Shown in pieces: positions 12,843-20,567 of a stretch of DNA of 20,795 bases. The DNA lies in contig JAQBPZ010000281.1 in the NCBI GenBank assembly GCA_028287225.1, positions 1 to 20,795 on the forward strand, read 5' to 3'. The DNA is from Gemmatimonadota bacterium (lineage in GTDB: Bacteria > Gemmatimonadota > Gemmatimonadetes > Gemmatimonadales > Gemmatimonadaceae). The notes under the pieces were generated by a model. It was not told where the DNA came from. It did not search any database and was given only the letters and a program-made list of their open reading frames with translations. Within the stretch, counting starts at the first letter, position 1. Each line of letters starts with the position of its first letter. Made by a program: the position numbers and the translations under genes.

Positions 12843-15604
12843 GCCACCTTCATCTGCAGGAAGTTCTGCGGTGCGAGCGCGAACAGACCGCGCGCGGCGC
12901 CGTACGGGTCGAACCGGCCGATCCGGTCATCGCGCGCGAGCTCTCCCTCCGCCGTGCGGCTGAGCTCCCGGTTCTGCTGCCACACGAGGAAGGCCGTCGA
13001 TCCGGGACGCCACTCCCAGCGCAGCACGGCATTGCCGCGAAGCGAGCGATACGAGTAGTTCCGGTCGCGCACCTGGAAGCTCGGCGCCGGCCCCGCTCCA
13101 TCGGGATCGATGACGAAGAAGCCCGTCGAGTCGCGCGACACCGTGCCCGCGTCGATCCCGTAGCGCGTGAACTGGAACGTCCTCGGCGCCGAGAGCTCCT
13201 TCAGCGCGCCGTAGTCGCCGCTCGACACGAACGGCTGCACGTAGCTCTCGAAGGTGAGCGTCGGCGACATGGCGACGTTGGCGCGAAGACCCACCGACAG
13301 CGTGGCCTGGTCGAGCGTCGCGAACACGTGGCGCCGCCCGAAGGTGGCCGATGCGAGGGAATCCCCCACCGACGTCACGTACTGCCCGATCACGTGGCTC
13401 CGCTCGAGCGCCGGCCCCACGCGCAGCTCGAGGTTGCTCGTGGGGCGAAGGGTGAGGACGACTTCGGCTCGCGACGCCATGCCGCCGGCATCGGTGCTCT
13501 TCCGCTCGGCGCTCGCGCTGAACGACACGGACCCGCGCGGACCGGACGAGACGCTCGCGCGCACGGCGCGCTCCTCGGGGCGGCGCGCCAGCGGGCCGCC
13601 CCGCGTGAGGCGGTCGTCGAGCGAGGCGGGCGTGACATCAAGGCTCACATTCCCCGTCCACAGGTCGAGCCGAGTCGCACCGGCGTTCACGCCGAACTTT
13701 CCGCCCACCCGATCGCCGGCAAGGTTCCACGATACCTCGGGATCCACGCTCGCCTCCCATCGCCGGAAATGCCGTCCCGGCACCTCGTCGCGGTAGCTGA
13801 CGTCCACGTTCACGCCGCGCCGGTCGGCGGCGGTCTGGAAGCCGATGTCGTTGATCTCGTAGCCGGGGCTCGTGACCCAGGCGCGCGCATTCCGCTGCCA
13901 GGCGCCGGCGAACTTTCCGATCGCCACGTACGACGCATAGCCGCGCAGCATCGTGGCCGACGAATCCAGCGTCAGGTGTGGCGCATCGGGACGCTGGAAG
14001 AAGCGCGCGGAGGAGCGCTGCGTGCGGAGCACCGCGGGCGCGGTGCCGTCGATCAGACTCGACGTGAGCTCGGCCACGAAGCTGTAGTCGCGGTTGCCCC
14101 ACTCGTGCCGGTAGTCGGCGCCGGCCACGTAGGCCGACGCGCGAAGCGCGTCGGCGAGCGCGGGGTCCTCGAAGGCCCGGTTCACGGCGGTCAGGATGCC
14201 CCCCGCGGCGGTGCCGCCCGACGCCGAGCTGCGCCGCACCCGCGCAGCGAGGTAGCTCGTGGCCGGCTCGATCTCCGTCTCCCGCCGGTCGCCTGCCGAA
14301 TCCGCCCATGACACTCGTTCGCGACCCGTGACCGCCTCGAGCATCCCGAACGCCCAGCCGTTCGCCGTCTTGCCCGTGACCTTGGCGGCGCCGAGGATCG
14401 TGGCCGTGGACGGCGCATCGACGTACGCGGCCGAGCCCGGCGCCGACCCCTGTGGCGCACGCCCCACCCGGCGCGAGTAGAGCATCTGCACGCCGCGGTT
14501 CAGGGTGCTGCCGAACCGGAAGACCTCCGCGCCCTCCACGAAGAACGGCCGGCGCTCCTCGAGCCGCGTCTCGAACGCGGAGAGGTTGATCTGCGCCGGA
14601 TCGGCCTCCACCTGTCCGAAGTCGGGATTCACCGTGGCGTTGAGCGTCACGTTCGAGGTGATGCGGAACTTGACGTCGCCGCCCACGCCCCCGCGATAGG
14701 CCGAGGGCCCGCGGAACGGATTGGCGAAGTCGGCCCCAGCCGCGAGGGGAACGGCGCGATAGTCCGCGCTCGTGAGCAGGTACGGCAGCAGCTCGAGCCG
14801 GTGCGCGCCGCCACGAGCGCCCACGCCGTCCAGGTGCGCGAAACGCGGCGGGCCACCGCGCTGCTTCTTCGGCGTGAAGGCGTATACGTCGTACTCCTGG
14901 TTGCGCGCGATGCGGCGCTCGAGCTGGACCCCCCACGTCTGCGCATCGCCCGGCTGGAAGCGCAGCTGGCTGAGCGGGATGCGCATCTCCACCGTCCAGC
15001 CCGAGTCGGTGACCGTCGTGCGCCCCTCCCACACCGGATCCCACGACGGGTCGCCTCCGCCCCCGCCCGTGGAGCTCATCGTCTCGTCGCGCTTCACGCC
15101 CGACGCGTTGATCGCGAACCGGTACGCGGTCTGATGATCGTGCTGGCTGTCGAACTGCACGGCGAACACGTCCGAGTCCGTGAAGGTCGCGTCGCGACGC
15201 GCGAGGCGGAGCGACACCGGATGCCGGTCCACGAGCGTGGCCGCCACGTAGACCGCTTCCTCGTCGAACAGGATGCGAACGATGGTCGGCTGCGATGCCG
15301 GCCGTCCCTCGTCGGGATCCATCTGCGTGAAGCTGGTGATCGGCGGTGCTGCGCTCCACGCCGCCTCGTCCGGACGACCATCCACGACGATGCGCGCCGT
15401 GGCGCGCACGGCGCGGAGCGTGACCCCCGCGCCATGTCCGGCGGACGCGGGGGCGAGCGTCGCCTCGGCGGGCTGAGGATTCTGCCGCTCCTGCGCACCG
15501 GCGCGACACGGGGCACCGAGCGCCGCGAGCACGATGATCGCCGGAGCGTGCACGGCGAGCAGGACGGCCGAGGCCCCGCGGAGGGCGCGGACGAAGTTGG
15601 GCAT
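12824..15604 (-). CDS. DUF5916 outer-membrane protein with CBM9-like domain
   Basis: This 926-residue exported protein has a signal peptide of about 38 residues (ending near CRAGAQ). Residues about 63-240 form a carbohydrate-binding family 9-like beta-sandwich: IVVDGRPDEAAWSAAPPI, FDEEAVYVAATLVDRHP, DVFAVQFDSQHDHQTAYRF in part, and WTVEMRIPLSQLRF. The rest is the DUF5916 region, with NPDFGQVEADPAQINLSAFE and LEERRPFFVEGAEVF. Those are highly characteristic, and many alternating strands follow that suit a beta-barrel. The last residues are aromatic/hydrophobic (MKVAYWLNP) but lack a terminal Phe. It probably sits in the outer membrane and may bind or import glycans or peptides; that is inference. 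No SD is evident. Confidence 0.85.
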   Translation of the reverse strand: MPNFVRALRGASAVLLAVHAPAIIVLAALGAPCRAGAQERQNPQPAEATLAPASAGHGAGVTLRAVRATARIVVDGRPDEAAWSAAPPITSFTQMDPDEGRPASQPTIVRILFDEEAVYVAATLVDRHPVSLRLARRDATFTDSDVFAVQFDSQHDHQTAYRFAINASGVKRDETMSSTGGGGGDPSWDPVWEGRTTVTDSGWTVEMRIPLSQLRFQPGDAQTWGVQLERRIARNQEYDVYAFTPKKQRGGPPRFAHLDGVGARGGAHRLELLPYLLTSADYRAVPLAAGADFANPFRGPSAYRGGVGGDVKFRITSNVTLNATVNPDFGQVEADPAQINLSAFETRLEERRPFFVEGAEVFRFGSTLNRGVQMLYSRRVGRAPQGSAPGSAAYVDAPSTATILGAAKVTGKTANGWAFGMLEAVTGRERVSWADSAGDRRETEIEPATSYLAARVRRSSASGGTAAGGILTAVNRAFEDPALADALRASAYVAGADYRHEWGNRDYSFVAELTSSLIDGTAPAVLRTQRSSARFFQRPDAPHLTLDSSATMLRGYASYVAIGKFAGAWQRNARAWVTSPGYEINDIGFQTAADRRGVNVDVSYRDEVPGRHFRRWEASVDPEVSWNLAGDRVGGKFGVNAGATRLDLWTGNVSLDVTPASLDDRLTRGGPLARRPEERAVRASVSSGPRGSVSFSASAERKSTDAGGMASRAEVVLTLRPTSNLELRVGPALERSHVIGQYVTSVGDSLASATFGRRHVFATLDQATLSVGLRANVAMSPTLTFESYVQPFVSSGDYGALKELSAPRTFQFTRYGIDAGTVSRDSTGFFVIDPDGAGPAPSFQVRDRNYSYRSLRGNAVLRWEWRPGSTAFLVWQQNRELSRTAEGELARDDRIGRFDPYGAARGLFALAPQNFLQMKVAYWLNP

Positions 15605-15662
15605 GACGAACCGATGCGTCGGGGCGGAACGCCGGCCGTCGGCATTCAGGGGAGGGGAGCCG

Positions 15663-15670
15663 CAAAGATA
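15663..15670 (-). promoter_or_regulatory. Bacteroidetes-type -7 box candidate for the DUF5916 gene
   Basis: Read on the minus strand, this is TATCTTTG, an exact match to the TAnnTTTG -7 consensus known in Bacteroidetes, 58 nt upstream of ATG 15604. I cannot find a convincing -33 partner. Because Gemmatimonadota belong to the same broad FCB group, such a box is plausible but unproven. Confidence 0.3.
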
Positions 15671-15698
15671 AACCGGTCCGCACCGAAACAGTCCGGGT

Positions 15699-15730
15699 GA
15701 AACCGATAGTTGCCAAAAAGAAACCGATAG
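15699..15730. promoter_or_regulatory. Tandem 11-bp direct repeat, candidate operator
   Basis: GAAACCGATAG occurs exactly at 15699-15709 and 15720-15730, 21 bp apart (two helical turns), with a partial copy AAACCG at 15670-15675. It lies in an AT-rich stretch between the divergent DUF5916 (-) and membrane protein (+) genes. A possible plus-strand promoter, TTGCCA (15710) with 17-bp spacing to TACATA (15733), overlaps the second copy. A repressor bound here could block that promoter. Confidence 0.45.
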
Positions 15731-15788
15731 GTTACATATCCCGCCGCAAGCATATGCACTGACTCGTACCTCACCCGCGGAGCGCTCG

Positions 15789-16253
15789 ATGGCTGGCCCC
15801 CTGCAGTCGCGTTCGGAGAAGTTCCTCCGCTTCAGCCGTCAGAGCATGACGGTCCTCCTCCTGCTCGTCGTCGCGGTGGGAGTGGTCTGCGTCGCGATGG
15901 CCTTCCATCCGGCCTCGTCGACCTGGTCCCGCGCCCTCGCTCCGCTCTGGATCGTGGCGGTCGTGATCGCGGCCGGCCTCCAGCGCACGCTCGGCGGGGA
16001 GCGCTGGGATGCGCGGATCCCCGAGGTGCGCGCGATCGTCGAGGACGAGTGGCGCCGGAGCAACATGGACCGCGCGCGGCGCGTGGCCTTCGTCGTGGTG
16101 CTGGTGGTACAGCTGCCGCTCGCGCTTCTGCTCGAGTCCCTGCCCTCGCTGCGCGCCGTGATCGCGATGGCGAGCGCCACGATCACCCTCGGCCTGGCCA
16201 CGCTGCTCGTCGTGTTCCTGTATCTCGACCGCGACGGGGCCGATGCCGGATGA
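15789..16253 (+). CDS. Four-helix membrane protein of a regulator pair (154 aa)
   Basis: ATG 15789 has GGAG about 7 nt upstream. Four hydrophobic segments are visible: about residues 20-39, 50-65, 98-115 and 121-146. A basic N-terminus and the charged loop between helices 2 and 3 (GGERWDARIPEVRAIVEDEWRRSNMDRARR) should both be cytoplasmic. I do not recognise a named family. Its stop overlaps the next gene by 11 nt, so the two are translationally coupled. Small membrane proteins with this helix-loop-helix layout are often encoded next to compact XRE regulators, where a role as regulator partner or as regulated target is presumed but not proven. Confidence 0.75.
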   Translation: MAGPLQSRSEKFLRFSRQSMTVLLLLVVAVGVVCVAMAFHPASSTWSRALAPLWIVAVVIAAGLQRTLGGERWDARIPEVRAIVEDEWRRSNMDRARRVAFVVVLVVQLPLALLLESLPSLRAVIAMASATITLGLATLLVVFLYLDRDGADAG

Positions 16254-16470
16254 GGCGCTGCGGAACACCCTGCGCATCCAGCGCGCGATCCACGACCTCA
16301 CGCAGGCCGAGCTGGCGGAGCGCGCGGGCGTCACGCGCAAGTCGGTGAACGCGATCGAGGCGGGGCGGATGGTGCCGTCCGTCCTCCTCGCCATGAAGCT
16401 CGCCCGCGTCCTCGGCGTCGCCGTGGAGACGCTCTTCATCCTCGACGCGACCGGCGCGGACCGGATATAG
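16243..16470 (+). CDS. Compact XRE-family HTH transcriptional regulator (75 aa)
   Basis: The protein is essentially a single Cro/CI-type helix-turn-helix: LRIQRAIHDLTQAELAERAG, then VTRKSVNAIEAGRMVPSVLL (recognition helix TRKSVNAIEAG), then LAMKLARVLGVAVETLF. There is no sensor or oligomerisation domain, as in the short YozG-like regulators. ATG 16243 overlaps the membrane protein gene by 11 nt, so both are made from one message. It probably represses or activates its own operon; the direct repeat at 15699-15730 upstream is the best operator candidate. The HTH assignment is very secure. Confidence 0.9.
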   Translation: MPDEALRNTLRIQRAIHDLTQAELAERAGVTRKSVNAIEAGRMVPSVLLAMKLARVLGVAVETLFILDATGADRI

Positions 16471-16811
16471 GCGGGGCGGGCGATCGCGTCGAGCTGGCGG
16501 CCGGCCTGCAGGGCGTCAGCATCGCGCACGGCTGCGAGAACGATCCGGCTCGATGCGGGGAAGCCGTGCGAGCCCGCAGGGAGCGGCGCAGCAGGGTGCG
16601 CGCTTCATCTCGGTGGCGCTTTCCGCGGTGCGAGCGATCCCGCTGTCTACAGGATGTGGGACCCTCCGGAAGTCGCATCGGTAGCGCCCTCTTCCTTGGG
16701 GTAACCCGGCCTTAAGGGTGGTCGCGCTCCGGTATTCGGACATGTTGCGGGAGTTTCGGGTGCTTTAGGGTATGAGGGAATAAGCTTCCTCAATTTCCCT
16801 CTAACCCGTTC
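16471..16811. other. Gene-free 341-bp region with GC drop
   Basis: No supported gene. The first 200 bases have the usual high GC; from about 16690 the sequence turns markedly AT-richer (for example TTTAGGGTATGAGGGAATAA near 16765) and stays so into the ATPase remnant. The ATPase frame is open back to a TGA at 16773-16775, but its missing N-terminal part is not there. This may mark a recombination edge. Confidence 0.45.
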
Positions 16812-17564
16812 GTGTTGGCGTACTATCGAACCATTGAGCTCGAAGCGCCGGAGAATCGTCGGCTGGCCGACATGCTGGTGCCACCGCTGAGGCTGCTACT
16901 CGATCGGCTGAGCACGGTCGAGAAGGCAAGAGCCATCGCAACCCGCGCACTCCGTGGGTTGCAAGGGTTCGCAAGCGTCTTCAAGGTGAAGGTCGGAGAG
17001 GTGGAGGGCGGGGTAAGCGAGCCGGGAGTTGCTGCCTCTGGGCATCTCGAAACCGATCTCCCCGACCTCCTCCTCCTCGTCGGGGAGGCGGCGCGGGCCG
17101 CGGACACGGCTGTCGCGCTCCTGCTCGACGAAGTCCAGTACCTCTCGGCCGAGGATCTTGCTGCCCTGATCGTCTCGATCCACAGAATCGGCCAGCGGGG
17201 TCTACCTCTCGCCTTCTTTGGTGCGGGCCTCCCGTCTCTCGCGGCGCTTGCGGGCGAGGCGAAGTCCTACGCCGAGCGGCTGTTCGATTATCCAGAGGTG
17301 GGAGCGCTGGGACAAACGGACGCCGAGCGCGCCATCCGTGGGCCACTACGGAGCGAGGGAGCCGAGATTGAGGCCGCAGCGCTGTCGGCCATCGTCGAGC
17401 GCACCAAAGGCTATCCGTATTTTCTGCAGGAGTTGATTCGCAAAGGCATGGTGTACAGCCCGCAGCATGGAGACACCGCGTTCACCGTCCCGATGTTTGA
17501 TATCTTCATGAAGCGGTCGATGCCTGAGTGGGTCGCCCCGAATCGCCAGAGCGCGGAGAACTAG
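16812..17564 (+). CDS. Degraded AAA-type ATP-binding protein lacking Walker A and an internal block
   Basis: What remains is 250 residues of a bacterial ATPase family normally near 400 residues long. Recognisable parts are RTIELEAPENRRL, the segment LSTVEKARAIATRALRGL, Walker B in VALLLDEVQYLS (Asp106, Glu107), HRIGQRGLPLAFFGAGLPSL, AGEAKSYAERLFDYPE, KGYPYFLQE, and the C-terminal KGMVYSPQHGDTAFTVPMFD. Two blocks are missing compared with the family as I remember it. One is about 75 N-terminal residues with the P-loop (GxxGxGKT). The other is about 95 residues between FLQE (ends residue 207) and LIRKGM (from 208), the winged-helix region. Without a P-loop it cannot bind ATP normally. Codon use is more AT-rich than its neighbours, hinting at transfer. 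Its stop overlaps that of queG (shared CTAG). Confidence 0.7.
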   Translation: MLAYYRTIELEAPENRRLADMLVPPLRLLLDRLSTVEKARAIATRALRGLQGFASVFKVKVGEVEGGVSEPGVAASGHLETDLPDLLLLVGEAARAADTAVALLLDEVQYLSAEDLAALIVSIHRIGQRGLPLAFFGAGLPSLAALAGEAKSYAERLFDYPEVGALGQTDAERAIRGPLRSEGAEIEAAALSAIVERTKGYPYFLQELIRKGMVYSPQHGDTAFTVPMFDIFMKRSMPEWVAPNRQSAEN

Positions 17565-18628
17565 CGCTCTCGGCGTCGCACGCGTGCGAGCGCCCACGCC
17601 GCGTGCTCACGCACGAGCGGCTCGGAGTCATCGAGCGATTGCGTGAGGACGGTCACGTCCTCGCTCGCGCCGAGGTTCCCGAGCACCACCGTGGCGTTGC
17701 GCTTCAGCCCCCGCAGCTTCGCGCGCTTCATCGGTGACCTGCTGAATGCGCGGGAGAACTCCTCCTGCGTCATCGCCAGGATGTCGCGTGCGAGCGTTCG
17801 CGCATCCTTTCCCGCGAGCACCTCGCGCGGCGCGAACTCCGGCACCTCCAGCGCCTGTGCGAACTTCACGTTCCACGGGCACACCTCCTGGCAGATGTCG
17901 CACCCGTACAGCAGCTCGCCCACGAGCGGCCGCAGCGCCGCGGGAATCTCGCCCCGCTGCTCGATCGTGAGATAGGAGATGCACCGCGTCGCGTCCAGCT
18001 CCCGCGGGGCCACGATGGCGCCGGTGGGACACGCATCGATGCAGCGCGTGCAGCTGCCGCAGTGGTCCGTCGCGAACGGTGCATCCGGCTCGAGCGCCAG
18101 GTCGAGCACGAGCGCGCCGAGAAAGAAGAACGAGCCGCGCGCCGGATGCAGCAGGTTCGTGTTCTTGCCGAACCAGCCGAGCCCCGCGCGCCGCGCGAGA
18201 TCCCGCTCGAGCAGCGGGCCGGTGTCCACGTACGGCTTGCCGTCGATCTGATGTCCGACCTCGCGCTCGAGACGCCGGTGCAGCTCGCGCAGCCGCCGGT
18301 CCATCACGTCGTGGTAGTCCTCGCCCCGCGCATAGCGCGCCACCGGGCCGCTCGGCTCGCGCCCGCCGTAGTCGAGGGCGACGACGAGCGCGTGCGTCGT
18401 GCCGGGCTTCGGCAGCCGCGTGTCGCGCCGCTTCTCCGCGCCCCGCGCGAGGTAGTCCATCTCCCCGGCATAGCCCGCGTCGAGCCACGCCTCGAACCGA
18501 TCGGCCGTCTCCGACGGCCCAAGGGCCGCGACGCCCGCGAGGTGGAACCCGAGCGCATACGCCTGCGCCTTGGCCAGGCGCGTCATGGCGGCGGGATCGA
18601 GCGCCGGCGCCGAGGGAGGACACGACAT
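17561..18628 (-). CDS. queG: Epoxyqueuosine reductase QueG
   Basis: This 355-residue enzyme performs the last step of queuosine synthesis: cobalamin-dependent reduction of epoxyqueuosine to queuosine in tRNA wobble position 34. It is complete. VDTGPLLER holds the probable proton donor Asp135, followed by GLGWFGKNTNLL. The first [4Fe-4S] motif is CGSCTRCIDACP (Cys190, 193, 196, 200). Then come TRCISYLTIEQRG and the second motif CDICQEVCPW (Cys243, 246, 250). The C-terminal 45 residues resemble a HEAT-type repeat (RNATVVLGNLGASEDV and LVREHAAWALARV), as in other QueG proteins. The start at 18628 (ATG) gives MSCPPSAPALDPAA; a Met 14 residues on is an alternative. Other que genes are not in the window. 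Confidence 0.95.
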   Translation of the reverse strand: MSCPPSAPALDPAAMTRLAKAQAYALGFHLAGVAALGPSETADRFEAWLDAGYAGEMDYLARGAEKRRDTRLPKPGTTHALVVALDYGGREPSGPVARYARGEDYHDVMDRRLRELHRRLEREVGHQIDGKPYVDTGPLLERDLARRAGLGWFGKNTNLLHPARGSFFFLGALVLDLALEPDAPFATDHCGSCTRCIDACPTGAIVAPRELDATRCISYLTIEQRGEIPAALRPLVGELLYGCDICQEVCPWNVKFAQALEVPEFAPREVLAGKDARTLARDILAMTQEEFSRAFSRSPMKRAKLRGLKRNATVVLGNLGASEDVTVLTQSLDDSEPLVREHAAWALARVRRRER

Positions 18629-18686
18629 CCCTCAAAGCTCGCGCATGTTGGGCAACTGAACAACCGGCGCAAGCGCCGCATGCGCC

Positions 18687-18716
18687 ACGGGGCCGGTCGT
18701 GATCGACCGGCCCCGT
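18687..18716 (-). terminator. Perfect 13-bp hairpin after the deacetylase gene
   Basis: ACGGGGCCGGTCG and CGACCGGCCCCGT pair without mismatch around the loop TGAT, 25 nt past the deacetylase stop (minus strand). A second small palindrome, CGGCGC-AA-GCGCCG (18665-18678), follows. No T-run is present. It also separates this transcript from queG, downstream on the same strand. Confidence 0.6.
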
Positions 18717-18741
18717 CCGCAAGCTCCCGAGCCTCGTCCGC

Positions 18742-20142
18742 TCAGCGCGACACGAGCACGGTGGCGCCGTTGGACTTCACCAGCGCGTCGTACGGACGCA
18801 CCAGCGCCTTGTACTCGGCGATGATCTTCACCACGGCCTCGAAGTCGGCGACGCGATCCGGATCGACGCGGTGGAAGAAGATATCGACGAACTTTCCTTC
18901 CGTCCGCGCGCGTTCCAGGTAGACGCGGAGCTCCTGCTTCGCCGTCTCGATGTTCACGCCGGGCGCGAGCGGCTCGTCGCCGGTGAGCTTGTAGGGATCC
19001 TGCGGCGGCCAGCTCTGGAGGAAGTCGGTCTGCGGCGTCCACTGCTGCGGGGTGCGCAGCTGCTGCGCACTGTAGCCGCGCGTCGCCTCCGAGTACTCCT
19101 TCGCGAACGACAGCGTCGACTTGCCCCAGCTGTGGAAGGGCACGACGAAGATCCACGCGCCACGGAACCCGTTCTTCTCGATCCAGTCCCGGTTCCGGGA
19201 GATCTCGGCTTCCTGCTCGGCGTCGCTGGCGATCGTCGCGAGGTCCTTGTGGTCCCACGTGTGGTTCACCACGGCCCACCCCGCCTTGTGCAGCGCCTTC
19301 ACCATCGGGAGGGTCACGTAGTCCGACCACCCTTCGTCCACCGGGCGGCTGTTGACGGCGAGGTTGCCGACCAGGCCGTACTTCTTCATGATCGGGAAGG
19401 CGTTGTCGTACTGCGACCGGTAGCCGTCGTCGAAGGTGATCGTCACCGCGCCGACCCGGGTGCCGCCGCCCCCCGGGGGCGGCGCCGGCGTGGTGGTCGG
19501 CGCGCACGCCTGCACCTTGTACGGCAGGTAGCTCAGCTCGATGGAGCCGACGCGGATGGAGGTGTTGCCCGCGGTCGCCGGCACATTGCTCGCGCCACGT
19601 CGGCTCGTCTCGCGCACCTCGGCCATCGGCACGACGACGAGCTTCCCGTCGCTGCCGACACCGAGGTCGGCGAGCATGATGTCGTATTCGTACGTCCGCG
19701 TCCCGGCGGCGTGCGACCGGTAGTTCGGCATGTGCCGCGCGTCGCGTCCGGTGCGCCGTGCCATGTCGCCGGGCTTCGCGACGACGATGGCACTGGTCGT
19801 CGCCAGCTCCCAGCCGGCGTCCACGGTGTAGACGACGTGCAGGTGGTCACGCACGTTGTTCACGGTCACCGAGCCGATGGTCTGGCCCTTGTCGCCCCGC
19901 CCGAAGAAGGACTGGATGGTCACCACGCGCAGCCGCGCGACGGTCGCGTCGCCACAGACGGCGCCGCCGGCCGGCGTGAGGTGATGCGAGGCCGACGTCG
20001 GCGCGCTGGACGGCGCCGTGGGCTCGAGGACTCCCGTGTCCGAACACGCGCCCGCGACCGCCGCGAGCAGGGTGAAGGCACTCAGGCGCGCAAGACGGAC
20101 AGGCGCGCCGCGCGAGGGGCGCGACGAAACGACGGACGACAT
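18742..20142 (-). CDS. Polysaccharide deacetylase-family lipoprotein
   Basis: The start ATG at 20140-20142 is decided by GGAGGT 8 nt upstream (minus strand); the frame runs on to 20412 but that part is not protein-like. Of 466 residues, the first 33 form a lipoprotein signal ending AVAGAC (Cys33). Residues about 50-215 are a beta-rich domain I do not recognise, with VYTVDAGWELATTSAIVVAK and a Tyr/Asp-rich middle. A Pro/Gly linker (PAPPPGGGGT) leads to a NodB-type deacetylase. This has TFDDGY (Asp238, Asp239) and NHTWDH (His294, His298), the expected metal ligands Asp-His-His. It ends with DIFFHRV, resembling the last NodB motif. The likely reaction is N- or O-deacetylation of a cell-surface or environmental polysaccharide. 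Substrate unknown. Confidence 0.87.
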   Translation of the reverse strand: MSSVVSSRPSRGAPVRLARLSAFTLLAAVAGACSDTGVLEPTAPSSAPTSASHHLTPAGGAVCGDATVARLRVVTIQSFFGRGDKGQTIGSVTVNNVRDHLHVVYTVDAGWELATTSAIVVAKPGDMARRTGRDARHMPNYRSHAAGTRTYEYDIMLADLGVGSDGKLVVVPMAEVRETSRRGASNVPATAGNTSIRVGSIELSYLPYKVQACAPTTTPAPPPGGGGTRVGAVTITFDDGYRSQYDNAFPIMKKYGLVGNLAVNSRPVDEGWSDYVTLPMVKALHKAGWAVVNHTWDHKDLATIASDAEQEAEISRNRDWIEKNGFRGAWIFVVPFHSWGKSTLSFAKEYSEATRGYSAQQLRTPQQWTPQTDFLQSWPPQDPYKLTGDEPLAPGVNIETAKQELRVYLERARTEGKFVDIFFHRVDPDRVADFEAVVKIIAEYKALVRPYDALVKSNGATVLVSR

Positions 20143-20267
20143 GGACCACGACCTCCAATGACGGAGCGAAAGCCGCGCGGCGCGCGTGTCGGCCATCCCC
20201 ATGACCGGCAGTCTCTCCCTGGGCAAGCGATGTGCCGACCGCGACCGGAGAGCGCGACAACCGGTCC

Positions 20268-20516
20268 TCAGCCGTCGCGCACCGCCCACCGTGCGTAACG
20301 CTCGATGTCGGCCGCCGGGGGCACGACGTCCGCGTCGCCGTAGGCCGTGTGCATGCGCCAGCGCAGGTAGTCGCGCGAGGGCAACGGCAGGAACGGCATG
20401 CGACGCCACCATCCGCGGCGCCGGAAGCGCCAGCCGACGCGCAGCAGTGCCGCACCGGTGGAGGGGCGGCGCAGGGCACGACCGGCGAGGGCGAGTGAGA
20501 GACGGAGCCAGGGCAT
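20268..20516 (-). CDS. Small conserved Arg/Trp-rich protein (82 aa)
   Basis: The N-terminal half is basic and partly hydrophobic (MPWLRLSLALAGRALRR). The C-terminal half has RRMPFLPLPSRDYLRWRMHTAYGDADVVPPAADIERYARW. The FLPLP...YLRWRM...TAYGD...P..D..RY pattern is one I remember in small uncharacterised proteins of several bacterial phyla, so this is probably real. I chose ATG 20516; ATG 20585 is possible but would overlap the divergent gene and adds an unconserved basic stretch. No good SD for either. The function is unknown; it may attach to the membrane. It is divergent from the CBU_0592-like gene. Confidence 0.6.
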   Translation of the reverse strand: MPWLRLSLALAGRALRRPSTGAALLRVGWRFRRRGWWRRMPFLPLPSRDYLRWRMHTAYGDADVVPPAADIERYARWAVRDG

Positions 20517-20567
20517 GCGACGGCGGAAGGGGAGGTGGCGTGAGGAGGAGACCCTTAAGTTGACGGG

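Noticed and set aside
13638..15716. 692-codon minus-strand frame overlapping the DUF5916 gene
   Set aside because: It is an out-of-frame reading of the same strand with random Arg/Gly-rich content; the true frame carries the conserved domains.
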